Assembly (NCBI RefSeq): GCF_048771995.1
Contig: NC_133026.1
Location: 107,150,501-107,214,500 of the forward strand
From: Taeniopygia guttata
Taxonomy: Eukaryota > Chordata > Aves > Passeriformes > Estrildidae
DNA: 64,000 nt
Direction: 5' to 3'
Below the pieces are notes generated by a model. The model was not told the DNA's origin, did no database searches, and saw nothing but the letters and a program-made list of their open reading frames with translations. Position numbers and translations under genes: made by a program. Shown in pieces: positions 14,182-25,700 of this stretch. Position 1 is the stretch's first letter, and each line of letters opens with the position of its first letter.

Positions 14182-14368
14182 TTTCTTTGCATTGCTATAC
14201 TATTTTGTAAATTTAAGGGTTTTTTGTGGAGCCAAATGAAAAGGAAACTGCTGGAATTCCCACTCCTCTGTGCTGGAAATGGGCAATGTTCGGCAAACCA
14301 GTTTGACAGGAAAAGCTGGGAGAGAATCCATAGTCCTATCAGATCGTAGTTGAAGCTCCTGATTTGAC

Positions 14369-14436
14369 TTTTGTGCACTTGATGTACACTTGAATTAGAA
14401 ATTTTTGTACACTTGATGTACACTTGAATTAGAAAT
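14369..14436. repeat. 34-bp tandem duplication
   Basis: Two copies of a 34-bp unit, 14369-14402 and 14403-14436, nearly identical over their length (a G/A difference near the start). Each unit contains CACTTGATGTACACTTG. The high identity implies a fairly recent duplication by slippage or unequal exchange. No family recognised. Confidence 0.9.
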
Positions 14437-15071
14437 ATTGACCAGCAGGCATGGTTTGGGCTTAAATGTTTAGATTACCTTCAAGGCTTTTGATGATAGT
14501 CCTTACAGGCTAAGACTGGGAATAAGATATTTCACGCTTTAGATATTATGTTGTCACACCAGTTAATTGCTCTCATCAGAGGGTAGAAAGTGGAGGGTAG
14601 TTTATTTAAATCCCCTGTGGACCTTAGCTCCTTTATTGCCTACACTGTTTCAACACATGCTCTTGAAAATCTTGTAGAAAACTGAAGGACTCCATGGAGA
14701 ACCAAAACAAATTGTGCAATGAGTGAAACAGAGAAGGTAGAGTGAAAATATCTGATAAAATACATTCCCACTGTATTTTTGACCAAGAGTGAAGGAGCTT
14801 GTTGCAGCCTATCATTATGAAAATTTCTTCCTTTTGCCCCAACTGCCACTTTTTAATTTCTTTTTTATTTATCTCATAGCAATTGATATTGATGCTTGGG
14901 TTTTACTTAGTTTTTTGTTAGCATTTCCAAAGGCTTTACCACAAAGGGGTAAATCCTATTGGAGAAAGCCCCATACAGTGGATGGTGCTGGTATTCTCTG
15001 TGAATCACTTGTCTGTAGGTACAACAGGATCACCTATATAAGGGAAGTTCAATCATAAATATGTGTAATCG

Positions 15072-15176
15072 TCATAAATCATAGAGTGATTTGGGTTGAA
15101 AGAGCCCTTAACGATCATGTAGATCCAACTTGCCTGCCATGGGCAGAAACACCTTCCACTAGATCAGGTTGCTCAG
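15072..15176 (-). mobile_element. CR1 LINE 3'-end fragment
   Basis: Read on the minus strand this matches the last hundred or so bases of avian CR1: a segment corresponding to the 'gcaacctggtct..' region, a 'ccttccaaccc'-like motif, and a decayed tail (ATCATAGAG on the plus strand near 15078). CR1 copies are usually 5'-truncated on insertion, so a short 3' fragment is typical. No coding part remains. Identification is by recalled family consensus; the exact subfamily is not determined. Confidence 0.75.
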
Positions 15177-18100
15177 TAGGTAATGTATATAATATAGATA
15201 TAAACACAAACATATGCATGATCCATACATGTATTTGATTAAATCCCCTGTCCACATAAGTGACAACCAGCCTGACACACTCTTTCCTTCCAGATAACCT
15301 GGCCTCCACATATACAAAGAGGTCACACATGAGGCAAATAGGAGCCAGAGCTGGCTCCAAGAGGCAATCAAGAATCAGCCATTGTATTATTTTTTCTTCA
15401 AATCAAGTTTTAGAAGACTGTTCATAATCAGTTTATTCACATAAGTGTCTGTTTCCTCACTCAGTTTCCAGTCATCTGTGGTACAATTAAATGCATGAAA
15501 TAAGAGAGCTTTCCCTTGACAATACTAAATTACTCTCTTCTGAAAAGGGAAGTTGTTTTGAGGAAATTTACAATAAAGGCAAATTTGTTGATCTACACAG
15601 GCAGAAAGACATACCATGCCAAGTTTCATTTGTGTATGTTTTTGTTTTTTCAATGTTTTGTCAAGCACCCTGCAGCACAGTTCAGTGATAGCGGGTAGTA
15701 TTTGAATGAGTGGGTAAAGGATGTCAAACTGAGTACAAGAATGAATGCATCGGCCTTGACTATGGAAGGTCTGGTTGATTTAAAAGCTAATTCAATGATA
15801 CAAGCCTTCACTCAGCTGGTTCGTTCAAAGTATGCAAGCAGACTTTTTTCTCTACTTCTTTTTTCCCTCATTGTCTTTTCAATGTGGGTTGCAGGCCTCA
15901 GGCATCTGTTCACAGGCTTTCTTTTTCTTACTGTGGAGAAAAATCTTCTCACCTGTCTGAAAGATGGAGTGAGGACACCACACCACTCTCATTAATTGTG
16001 AAAGAATTTTCTTGCCTACTTTTGGTTCTGGGCATGCTTTTTTTTGTGTCACTCATGCCTCCTAAACCTCCCCCAGCTATATCACCTCAAGACACTCACA
16101 GCCTCGTACAGCAAGTTGTGAGATGCTCAGCATTTTCCTCTGCTCAGTGCTGGCCCTCTGTGAGCCAGCTGCTGTGCCATGAGGAGGATGGGGTGGGCAG
16201 GAGATAGGGAACTCTGGCTGCTAGGAAATTAAGCCAACTAGCTGCTCTTTGATCTTGTTTCTAGCCCACTGCCCTGCAGAATGACAGTCTAGGGGTCATT
16301 TGTTGGTCTAGATCTCCAGCTGAGCTTCTCATGGCACCTAGCTGAGAGCTGGGGCTGTCTCATCCTGTTATAATTGGATCCGTCTTCTGGCTTGTCTGGA
16401 CAACGGGGGAGTTTTGTAACATTTGTGTGTATATCCAATACTCTATGGACTTGTCTTGTAAGGACTTGTTTTGTCACAACTGAAGTGACATAGTCATGTT
16501 AAAAAACAAAAAAATAAAATTAAAAAACAAACAAACAAAAAAAAACAGAAAAAGAATAAATCTATCAGCATGATGAAGGATAAAAATGGCCTTCTTGAAT
16601 CAATCCTAATTTGACTTTAGTGTAATTATGGATTATTTATCAAGATCCAGTCTTCTACTCATAGCATAGGAAATGTGAAGGTACCTGGTACTAGTAAATT
16701 AGATAACAAAGAGGGTGATTTGTCATTATTACAGATCATTAGTTCTTTTCATGTTTAAACTTGCCCTTTCCAAAGACAGACTTCTTTTGGGTGTCTGGAA
16801 GATACAAAATGCTTCAATTAAGACCAAGCTGGTCTGTTGGTTATTGCACTGCATTGATTCTGCCCTGGCCCAGAAAACAGCATTAAAAGCTACATAAAGT
16901 GTGAGCTAAGAAAGCAAGGTGCCAAGTGGACAAATAAGTCTTTGCCAATAGAGAGATTGTAAGGTCAGGAGCTTTATCAGCAGCCAAAATGTGAAAAGTA
17001 CAGTTTTTTCACCTGTTCCTTGGACTGACACATCCTCTGTTCTACAGCTCTTTAAGAAAAGAGCACTCTTAATGGGGGGCACGTGAAATTCCCAGAGGTT
17101 TGACAAAACTGTCTTAACTGGACCACTTGGAAATGATGGCATCTTAGAATCCTTTTCCTTGAAGGTAGGAAAGTGTTACTGTGCTGCCCTCTAATGCTCA
17201 CAGCCTTGCTTTGCTCATGAATGGTGAGGTTTGAGGTTAATGTTGCTTTATAAGCAACCGCAAAAAAACACTGTTTTTGTGTCTGCTCTCATCACATAAA
17301 ATTGGAAAAAAAGGGCTTATTGCTAAATTCCATGTTCCTTTTCCTGTGCATGCACACTTGTTATTATGCAGTGAAATTATGAATCATGGAGTGCTTTGGG
17401 GTGCTAATCCAATTTGTGGATATTTCATTTAGAGTGTGCCAGGAGTGAATTGTCCCACTGTGATGTATTGATAAGCCCTAGGCTCGTAGTGTCACTGAGA
17501 GGTAAAATAAGGCAACTCTTATTATTATCTTAACACAACTGGAAAACATAGGGGAACCATCCTTTCACAAATCATGATAGACATGTCAGGTTCCTGTGTC
17601 TTTAAATTTTAGAGCATGTAGAAATTTTGCTCCGTGGTCTATTATAACTTGCAGAACCATTTCACAGGATCACTTTTTTTCAGGAGATTCCCTACACTGA
17701 ATTTCTTATTGTTCTCTCTCTGCATCATCTAAAACCCTATCAAAACTTAAAACTGTGATCCTAATCCAAGATTGAATGCCTGAGCTTTGTGCTTTCATTG
17801 CTCCTGTTTGCACTTAAATAGATGCCAGCAGATTCCCCACTTCTTCCTTGCAAAGAGATGCAGAAAAAGGGGATGCAGAAGGAGTCAGGAGCTCCAATTT
17901 AAGGTTCAGTTTTATTCAGGGCCCTTTTAACTTCAAAACTTGACCTTGAAGTCTGAGAGCTATAGCAGCAGCCACACTAGGATGGGGGCAGGAGGAGGAA
18001 GAGGAGGGAGGGTAGGGAAGCAAGCAGAGACACATCTCCACAGAAACCCAGTGAGGGTCAGGATCTAAATTAGCTTGTCAGCTGCATAAATATTAATCAT

Positions 18101-18354
18101 ACTGTTTAAGACTATATTCTGCTCCATCTGCAGAGTTTCACTCTAAGAGGTGTCTCTAATAGGTCATGATGTCTCCAAGCATCTTTTATTAATAATTAAA
18201 TCTCTATATCTTGAATTACCAACTGGTTCACGGAAGATAATGCTGTGTTTGCAGTGTCAGGCAGAGGAGAGCCTAGTGCATAATGCCAAGGTGAAGGGGT
18301 TAGGTATGCAGCCTTTTGCCTTTCTCTTCATTATTTACGTTTCAGTGCTTCTTA
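15177..18354. other. Unique non-coding DNA, no gene seen
   Basis: Contains an A-rich tract at 16501-16560 (A runs broken by C and T). Open frames stay under about 110 codons and carry no recognisable domain. No transposon seen. Confidence 0.6.
16501..16560. repeat. A-rich low-complexity tract
   Basis: Sixty bases that are nearly all A with occasional C, T and G, including three CAAA units. No polyadenylation signal in the usual position and no flanking duplication was noticed. Confidence 0.8.
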
Positions 18355-18430
18355 AAAGCTGTGTGTGACCTTCTTGTGCTAGGCTCCTTTTCCACACCTC
18401 TTTTGCCCATCTACAAAATGACAATGCTTT
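18355..18430 (+). mobile_element. Possible MIR-like SINE relic
   Basis: The order of motifs resembles the central and 3' part of the tRNA-derived SINE MIR: a segment like 'agctgtgtgacctt', a pyrimidine-rich stretch, then CCCATCTACAAAATGACAATG, which resembles the MIR 'catctgtaaaatggggata' region. The match is gapped and diverged, as expected for an element over 100 million years old. Birds keep few such copies, so chance similarity remains possible. Confidence 0.4.
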
Positions 18431-19949
18431 CATTTGTCAAGATATTTGAGGCCTGCCAGTGAAAAGTGCTAGAGACAGCTGTCTTGGAAAAGAACTTCTA
18501 TGCCCAAGAGCTTGTTTTTTACAGTATACTAATGGCATTGTTAAATGCCAGCACCAACAAATTTTGCTCTGTCTGTGGCCTTAGACTGTCACAGGCAAGC
18601 TCTCTTCCTTCAGGTTGCGGAAAAAGTAAATTTGCATTAAGGAAAGAAAAATATAAATTTGAGGAATCCTTTCTGCCAAGGAGGAACAGGAGAAAATGCA
18701 GCATAGTGATTCAGCAGAGCATCAACAAGGAGTGCTGAAAGGCACTAGCAAAACTCAAGTGGTGATGGTGGAGGACTGTCAGAGCCATGGACTAGCAGGT
18801 GAAAAGGTGGAAGGATGAAACACGAGCTCATCATATGGCTTTGTAGCATACAAAAAAGTGTGTGTGAGCAGCAAGCACCCCTCTTCAGGGATCTCAGCCA
18901 CAGGAAATGAGAGTAGTAACAAAGGGAGAAGATACAACCAATCCATATACAAAATATTTTAACTGTGAGCTTGTGTTTCTTGTTCCATTGGAGGTGAATA
19001 TGCATCTGGCAACAGGCATTAAAGGCAGGTCTGTGGCTCCTGGTCTGCCACGACAATAAAGTGCAGGGAATGAAGTAGAAACAGACAGCATTCAGGCCAC
19101 ACAATGCAAAAGGGACTCTGCAAGAAAAATGCCTAAGGAAATAAGTATCCAAGCATTATGGTTGATATGATGTAATCCCTACTCTACCAAGATTATGGGT
19201 TTAGCTATGGATGTGGTGAAACTGAAGCGACCCGGACTCTTCTGGGGGTGATATTAGAGCATATCCATGCTTGAAATTAGTTTTTTTCTGTACACTTGTG
19301 ATGTCCTTAGATCACTCTCTACTTTACCAAAATGAGCAAAACAACTGAATTTGTGAGCATCTGTATCTCAGGCCATACTTAAATCAGTGCAAACGGGTAT
19401 TGCATGTAGTTATGTTTGCAATTCTTAGTGTCAAAAATCTCTTTTTGTGTTTGGAATGGTGTAAAAGGATTTCAGAACTGAGCTCACATCATTTGCAAGA
19501 CAATGTCACACACATTTTTAATTCCTATGCAGATTAACTTTACATGGGGATGAGGGAGGGGAATCACTGATGAAAACAGTTGAAGGGAACAGCTGTGGAG
19601 CTACCTGATTTTTCCAGATATGGGAATTTACTTGTTCTCATCTGCTTTAGTCATAAGATTACTTTAGTTCTAAAAGGAGCCTGGATGCCAGATTTATTAG
19701 TTAACAAATCTGAAAGGAATAAAAGAAATCCCTCAGAAGCTTAGAAAAAGTTTTGTATAGTAGAATGCACTCACACAAATGGAGATGAACTTTTTACTTC
19801 CTTTTGGGTAACTATTTTAGCACCCATTACCTCCTTCGCTTCCCTTTTGTGCTTCTTTTGTCATTGTTTTCTAATTCCATTTTCTCATGATAGCTGATTC
19901 ACAGGAGGCTCTTAATCTTTTGGCAAGGTGCTGTAATTCTGTGAAAAAA
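18431..19949. other. Unique non-coding DNA, no gene seen
   Basis: Contains a minus-strand open frame of 135 codons (18745-19152) that is Cys/Leu/Phe-rich and matches no family I recognise. No transposon or RNA gene was seen. Confidence 0.55.
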
Positions 19950-20052
19950 TAGCTAAGCTGAGGGAAAAGAGAATTAAGGGACATGTCTGAGGTCACACAA
20001 TAGGTTAATGGCTAATCACAGTTTGAATCCAGGAACTTCTAGTTATTAGACT
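19950..20052 (-). mobile_element. MIR-like SINE relic
   Basis: On the plus strand the sequence runs through AGCTAAGCTGAGGG, an A/G-rich stretch, a 'gaggtcacacaa' block, a short spacer, then CAGTTTGAATCCAGGAACTTCT. This is the order expected for a minus-strand MIR: the conserved 'aaggtcacacagctag' core followed by the complement of the pol III B box (GGATTCAAACTG on the minus strand, against GGTTCRANNCC). Divergence is high, fitting an amniote-age insertion. This is the clearest of the MIR-like relics here. Confidence 0.6.
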
Positions 20053-22660
20053 TTTTCTGAAGTTCATTGTGTTGTCTCCTGGAACTCTGAAGTGCTATAA
20101 TATCACTTTAAAAATGATTTAAGTGTCGCATAGGTGGAAATTAAAAATGTGGTCAGGAGTAAAAAAATTGAGTTATTGGGAATCATTAGCCAGCATCCAA
20201 CACTGATCACTTCTTAAACAAACAGGTTGGATTCTGATAAGATATATCTAACACCCTCAGAACAATTAATCAAGTCTCAGAAGTGACAAGCTTCAGTAAT
20301 AATATCTTACTTGTAGATCACTGAACATGCACTGAAGACTGCTTGTAATAAAAACTTTCTTGCTTCTGTTTCCATGGTGGAATATGTCGGCACTTACTGC
20401 TCTGCTGGGAATGTTATGTGGGAGAAATTCTGGATGAAGGCAGAGTACTGCTCTCCTTTACCTGTCTCCTTCCAATTAAACCTCCATAGATTTATGTCTT
20501 AATAAAACAGCAGTTATACTTTCTTTTTTTCAGTTCAAATTTGCAGTTAAAACATAATAGGTGCTGTCTGCAATTGCTTAAATTGGGCATAAACATTCAT
20601 TGCCTCCTTAGCTAACAAATGCAACCTTACTGTTCAAAAGCATGAGGAAAATTCCACTCAAGGTCAAGTGATCTGATGTTTCCAGGCAGCCTCATTACCC
20701 ACATTAGCACTGTAGAAGATGAGGCAGAACATCTGGTAGTGCCATAATAAAGACAGAAATGCATGCATATTTGCTTTAGCTCTTCATGTTGACATTGAGC
20801 TTGTGCTTTAATTTTGGGTCAGTGTTCTGAAAAGCTGCTAGTCTCAGTGTTTAAGATTAATCTCAAATTGTTTCTTGGTTTTTACAGTTCCTTATGTCCA
20901 AAACAGAACCATGGGGATACTGAAATTGTCGTCTCTTGTTGCTTGGCAGCGCTATCAGATTTCAGGCAGCGATGGCCCAACCAATCCGATATGGATTTTG
21001 TCTCACGCACCAAGAGCTAAGAGGCAGTTCTTTATTGGAGAGGTATTGGCAATCCTCTGTCATTGTGTCCATCAGCAAGGTTTGCTCACCATAATGAAAA
21101 TAAGTAACAAACCTTGAAGAAAAGAGGATGGCTTTGCAGCACTGGAGTTTTTGAGCTCCTCTCTTACTGCCCTCTAATGAGTTTCTTCCCCAGTGGCTTT
21201 GCTTTCTGATTCTTTGGAGGGTAGGGAAGAGCAGTAGCACCTCACCAGTTCCTGCAGGAGCAACCTGCTTTACCTTGTTTGAGGTGCACGACTGTCATTT
21301 ACAGAGCTCCTTGTTTCTTTGCCTGACTCCCATCCTCATAAGAGTACTTCTGGATCTATCTTGCATCCATAGGTTATGATCACATACTGACAGCTGAAAG
21401 ATATTTCTCTCTGGCTTTGCAGTTTTCCTGAAGTCTGACACATCTGAGGCATGGAAGGAGGGAAGTGTAAGATCTGGCTCTACAACTCCTTGTCATGTGG
21501 AAACACTGCTCCTCAGAGTATCTTAGTATAGAATTTAGAAGAGCTTTCCCCCCTTTAAAGGCAGGGAAGCACTGCAAAAGAGTGGTACTGGGCTGAAAAC
21601 TGCCTGAAATACATATTCAGTGCAGCCTATCCACATGGTATGACTGCTTTGTATCCTATTAGCACTCCTGTTTGTTTCAGTATGGTGCACATGTCTCTAT
21701 TCAACATTCAGAAACTCCTGCTGTGGGTGCTATGATCATCAAAACCTGGACCTTTTGTGATCATAAGATCCCAGAAACTCCCATTTCCAGAAGGACCAGA
21801 AATAAAGTCATAAAACCAGAAAGTTATCCAAAGGGTTGCTGTGGAATATGCTGTATTGGTCAGGACCTTGAGGTAGAAGGCAGCCAGGAAAAAGGGAAGA
21901 AAGTGGGTGAGGCAGTGTCCAACATGAAACTGGTTCTCTCCCACTCCCACCCATTTTTTCCCTACCTGCATTTTTTCAGCTAAAATATAGAAGGGACAGC
22001 AGGATCGTCCTCTGGTGAAAATATTTCAGCCTCAGTCATCATAATACTGTGACCAGGGATGTTAAATACACACTTCTTGTGACTGTTTGGAAATTGCTGC
22101 AGACAGAAGCACAGGAACAGTACCCAGTGATTAACAGTGGGCAATGCTGCATTTTCCAAGGTGGCCTTAGTGGAGTTCCATGCAGAGATGTGAAACCAAG
22201 ATAATCTAAAACCACATTTCACTCCATATGCTGTATTGCCTTGCATACTTCCTTGCCTGTATTTTAAAGTGCTTCAATTCAGAGTAATTTAAAACCTCAT
22301 CATTACTCACTAGAGGGTTGGGTTTAGAACCTCAGTCAATTAAGTCCATGAGGATGAGTAATAGTAGTAAAAATCACAGTTTTCAGTGCAGAAAAAAAGA
22401 GAAAGAAAAAGAAGAAAAGAGATTCTATAGCCTAGCTATTCAAAAGCAATTATATTTTTAGTTACACAGAGAGACATTTTCAGACTTCTAATTGCTCCAA
22501 ATCTATCTGCTAAAGAGTCATTACATTCCATTTTAACCCCTCTCTGACACCAGGAACTAATGCTGTAATTGAACTGTGTCACCAGTGATCTCAGTTCAAA
22601 ATCATTAGTGGAGTTGTGCTTTTTCATATTTGCACATTTCTGCTCATTGCTTACAGGCAT
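20053..22660. other. Unique non-coding DNA, no gene seen
   Basis: Open frames are under about 105 codons and overlap on both strands. No known domain, RNA gene or transposon recognised. Confidence 0.6.
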
Positions 22661-22750
22661 GGGGCCAGATTTGCTGCCAGCATATGTGGGTACAACACCA
22701 CTGAGATCGGTGCTGTTGTGTCCAATTAGGCCTGTGATGAGGTTGGCCCC
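22661..22750. mobile_element. Palindromic MITE-like relic
   Basis: A 90-bp segment bounded by GGGGCCA (22661-22667) and its exact inverse TGGCCCC (22744-22750). The interior has a weaker inner symmetry: CACC...GGTG flanking ACTGAGATC. The outline (GGGCCAGATTTGCT at one end, a 'ggttggcccc' end at the other) resembles short palindromic non-autonomous DNA elements common in amniote genomes. Only seven terminal bases are perfectly inverted and no target duplication was established. Confidence 0.4.
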
Positions 22751-25700
22751 ATTGCTACGAGCTTTCATTAACCAATATATTCCCATTACAGACTCTGATC
22801 TGTTCACCCAACTGCATCTTCTTAAACATCTGGCAATGCGGTAGAATGAAACTCAGCAGGGTCATGCTTTGAATTATCCACATATTTATGTTTTTTTAAT
22901 ATCAGAACCCCATCTTTGGGCAATTTCATATCACACATCACATGTGTGGACATGTGATTCTGATTTCACGTGCAGACAATCGAGGAACAATATTTTTTAA
23001 AGAACTTGGATTGCTGTGTGCTCTCTGATTCCTTGTTTATAGCAATGTGTTTGTGTGTAAAGTACCATGGGTTCATCTCCTTTTTCTCCACAGACTTTAA
23101 TTGAAGAATGAGAGAAACTGAATCAGATTATCATGGTAAACATGTTAATAAGGTTCCATGTAGCTTATGTGTTAAAAGTTTTGTTGCACTTATGAAAAAA
23201 GAAACAATAAATGTCAGGGATATTTCTAAATGCAGGCTTGTAAGGTGATATTTAACCTTAAACAGTATGCTAGTTATTGGCAACTGATAATGTGAGTCCT
23301 ATAGCAATCTGTTAATTAAGATTCCACCCACATTTCTAATTTAAACTCTGCCATAAAAATATGCTCTGTGCTATAATCTGGAACACAGATTTTAGCACAG
23401 CAGTGCTTTTTGTTTGTTTTGTTTTTAATTCCAAAAACTTGTTCAGCCATTTTATAGCTGAGAAAGGCAAAGAGTAAGCTAGAAGTTTCCAAACCCTCAG
23501 TTATGATCTTACACAACTCATCTGAACTCAAGATTAATGCTCACAAATGCAATAACTCAATCCCATTCCCATGGCATTTGACAGTTTAGAGCCCAGCATT
23601 TAGTCAGCAGGTACTGGAGGGGTTTGCTGGTGTCAGTGTCTATCAAACTTGATTCATAACCTGCCTTACTCCTCTGAGCATGTGCAGGACAGACAGATGT
23701 CATTATTTATGATCTAACTCTGCCTGTGCTCCCCATGATGGAGTGTGCACCATTTGGCTGTGTTAGCACTTACTGCAAAGCTCTCCTCAGCACAACTCTG
23801 GTTTCAGCACAACCATGCAACTAGCATTTTCTGGCTCACACCTGAGTGCAGAGCGCAGGAGAAGGTAGTTTGTGGCCACCTATACGTGATTGTGTAGGTC
23901 ACACCTGGGGAGAAAATGCTTTCTGGGCCAAACTGTGGCTCATGACCTGTTGGAAGGGTTACATTGAGATAAGCAACCCAATTTCCATTTTTACCTGTCT
24001 GATGTTGAAAGCAGGCACCCTAGGGACAGAAAAATGAGCTTGTATCTGGGTCAAGATCCTGGCTAACTGGGTCACTACTGTGAATATGCCACCTGCAGTC
24101 AGCTTTCCTCCCAGAGGAAGAGCAAATGCCATGTGTGACACAAACAATGTTGGGCACACTTCCAATATTTCGATCCAATCAAACACAACTTCTTTCCATG
24201 ACTCAGTCGGCTGGTGGCTTAACAGCCCTTCCCTCTCTGAGGAGAGAGCATCAGTGCTAGTGGAGACACAGTGGTATGGAGTGGAGAATGAATCTTTTGT
24301 AAAACCAATCCAGAGGTGAGGGGAAAAAAATGGACAAAAAATCCTCCCAGCTAGTTTTAACCTGCTTGATTGCTCAATCTTATTCTCTTCTGGCTGCATC
24401 AACACTTTTGGCCTCATTCACCAGTAAGATCTGATGTCGGTCATGTGGGAGAGCAAAGCAGATGAGAGTGCAGAGTAATCTGCTGTAACAGCTCTGCTGG
24501 CTGAAGGCAACTTAATGTGTACAAGGATCTGTGACTCAAAAATTCAGGTGTTATGGGTTAGTGATGCACAGTATCATTCTGTAGTCTGCTGGGTTTGTTT
24601 GAGAATGCAGTTTTTGACTCAGGCTATGACCAATGCATCATAATCTAAGATCTCATTGACTTCATGAACCTTTGATCTGGTTCAAATCCAGCTTCTTTCT
24701 TTGAAGCTTAATAAGAGGTTTTATGTTCTTTTTACAAAATTGTATCTAAATTTACATTTGTTTTACTGTTATTATGTGACTACCAAATCAATAATATAAG
24801 CTTTTTTCAGTATTTACTTAGCATAATAAAAGCTGGAAAATTACCTAAAAAAGTGAAATGAAAAACATTCCCCAAGCACAAATGGAATTAAAAGACTATA
24901 AAAACTCCATACTCCTATCTCCTCCCACTTTATGTAAACATTAGCCTGAGCTTCTCTAAGGTACTCAGTACTGTTTTAGCTCAATTCCCCAAGTTCAGAA
25001 CCTGTCTGCATAAACATCCCTGGCCTTTTCATGGCAATTGGACGGCAGCTCTGTGAAACCTTCCTAACAGCCCTACTCTACAGCAGGTCACAGACCTGCT
25101 TCCCACCTGCTTCCTTCATTTACCCGAAATGTACCTCCCCCTCAGCCATACTGAATGCATCCAGATCATACATAAATGCTGATTATTCTTATTACCTGTT
25201 GGAAAAGAATCACTATCATTATGATTCCAAAATTAGGTTCCACATTAATGTCTTCCTGTGGTGCCCTTTATATTACACCATAGAGGTCTAATCTGCAACT
25301 AGTCTTTCTTATTTCTGTGGGATTATTTTATCACCTTAATGTTCCTCTAATAGAAGCTATTTTTGGCACATGAAATGATGAGTGTGTATTGTAAACCAAT
25401 TAGGCTTTATTTTAAAAAGAAACTGTGATAGGCTATGGAAAAACATCATGAAGCACTGAGAAATGCTTGAATTTCTTGATAGTTCCTGCCATCATAAACT
25501 GTGTTGTTTAGCCATTCTACTAAACCATTGGAACTGTTTTATTTTTAGATTATATGGCTCCTCTGCTAACATTTTTCCTGTTCTGTAGAACTAATTACCA
25601 TCCATACACAATTGTAAATACCTTGAGTTTAAAGCAAAAGTTAGATTTATTCAGTGATTCTTTCTAAAAGAGCAGGAAAAAAAGACATGCATGCCCTCTA

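Noticed and set aside
18745-19152. 135-codon minus-strand frame rich in Cys, Leu and Phe with membrane-like segments
   Set aside because: Hydrophobic runs are common in T-rich DNA; no conserved motif or splice context.
22937-22958. ATCACATG and CATGTGAT inverted around six bases
   Set aside because: Eight-base arms with a short loop are expected by chance several times in a window this size.
23959-24417. 152-codon minus-strand open frame, the longest in the window
   Set aside because: No known domain, no codon or family signal, and an overlapping plus-strand frame; length is within chance for 64 kb.
24640-24700. GGTTCAAATCC (24679-24689), a perfect pol III B-box pattern, after ATTGACTTCATGAACC
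   Set aside because: No A box, no cloverleaf and no convincing SINE match around it; it may be an old repeat but is too weak to list.
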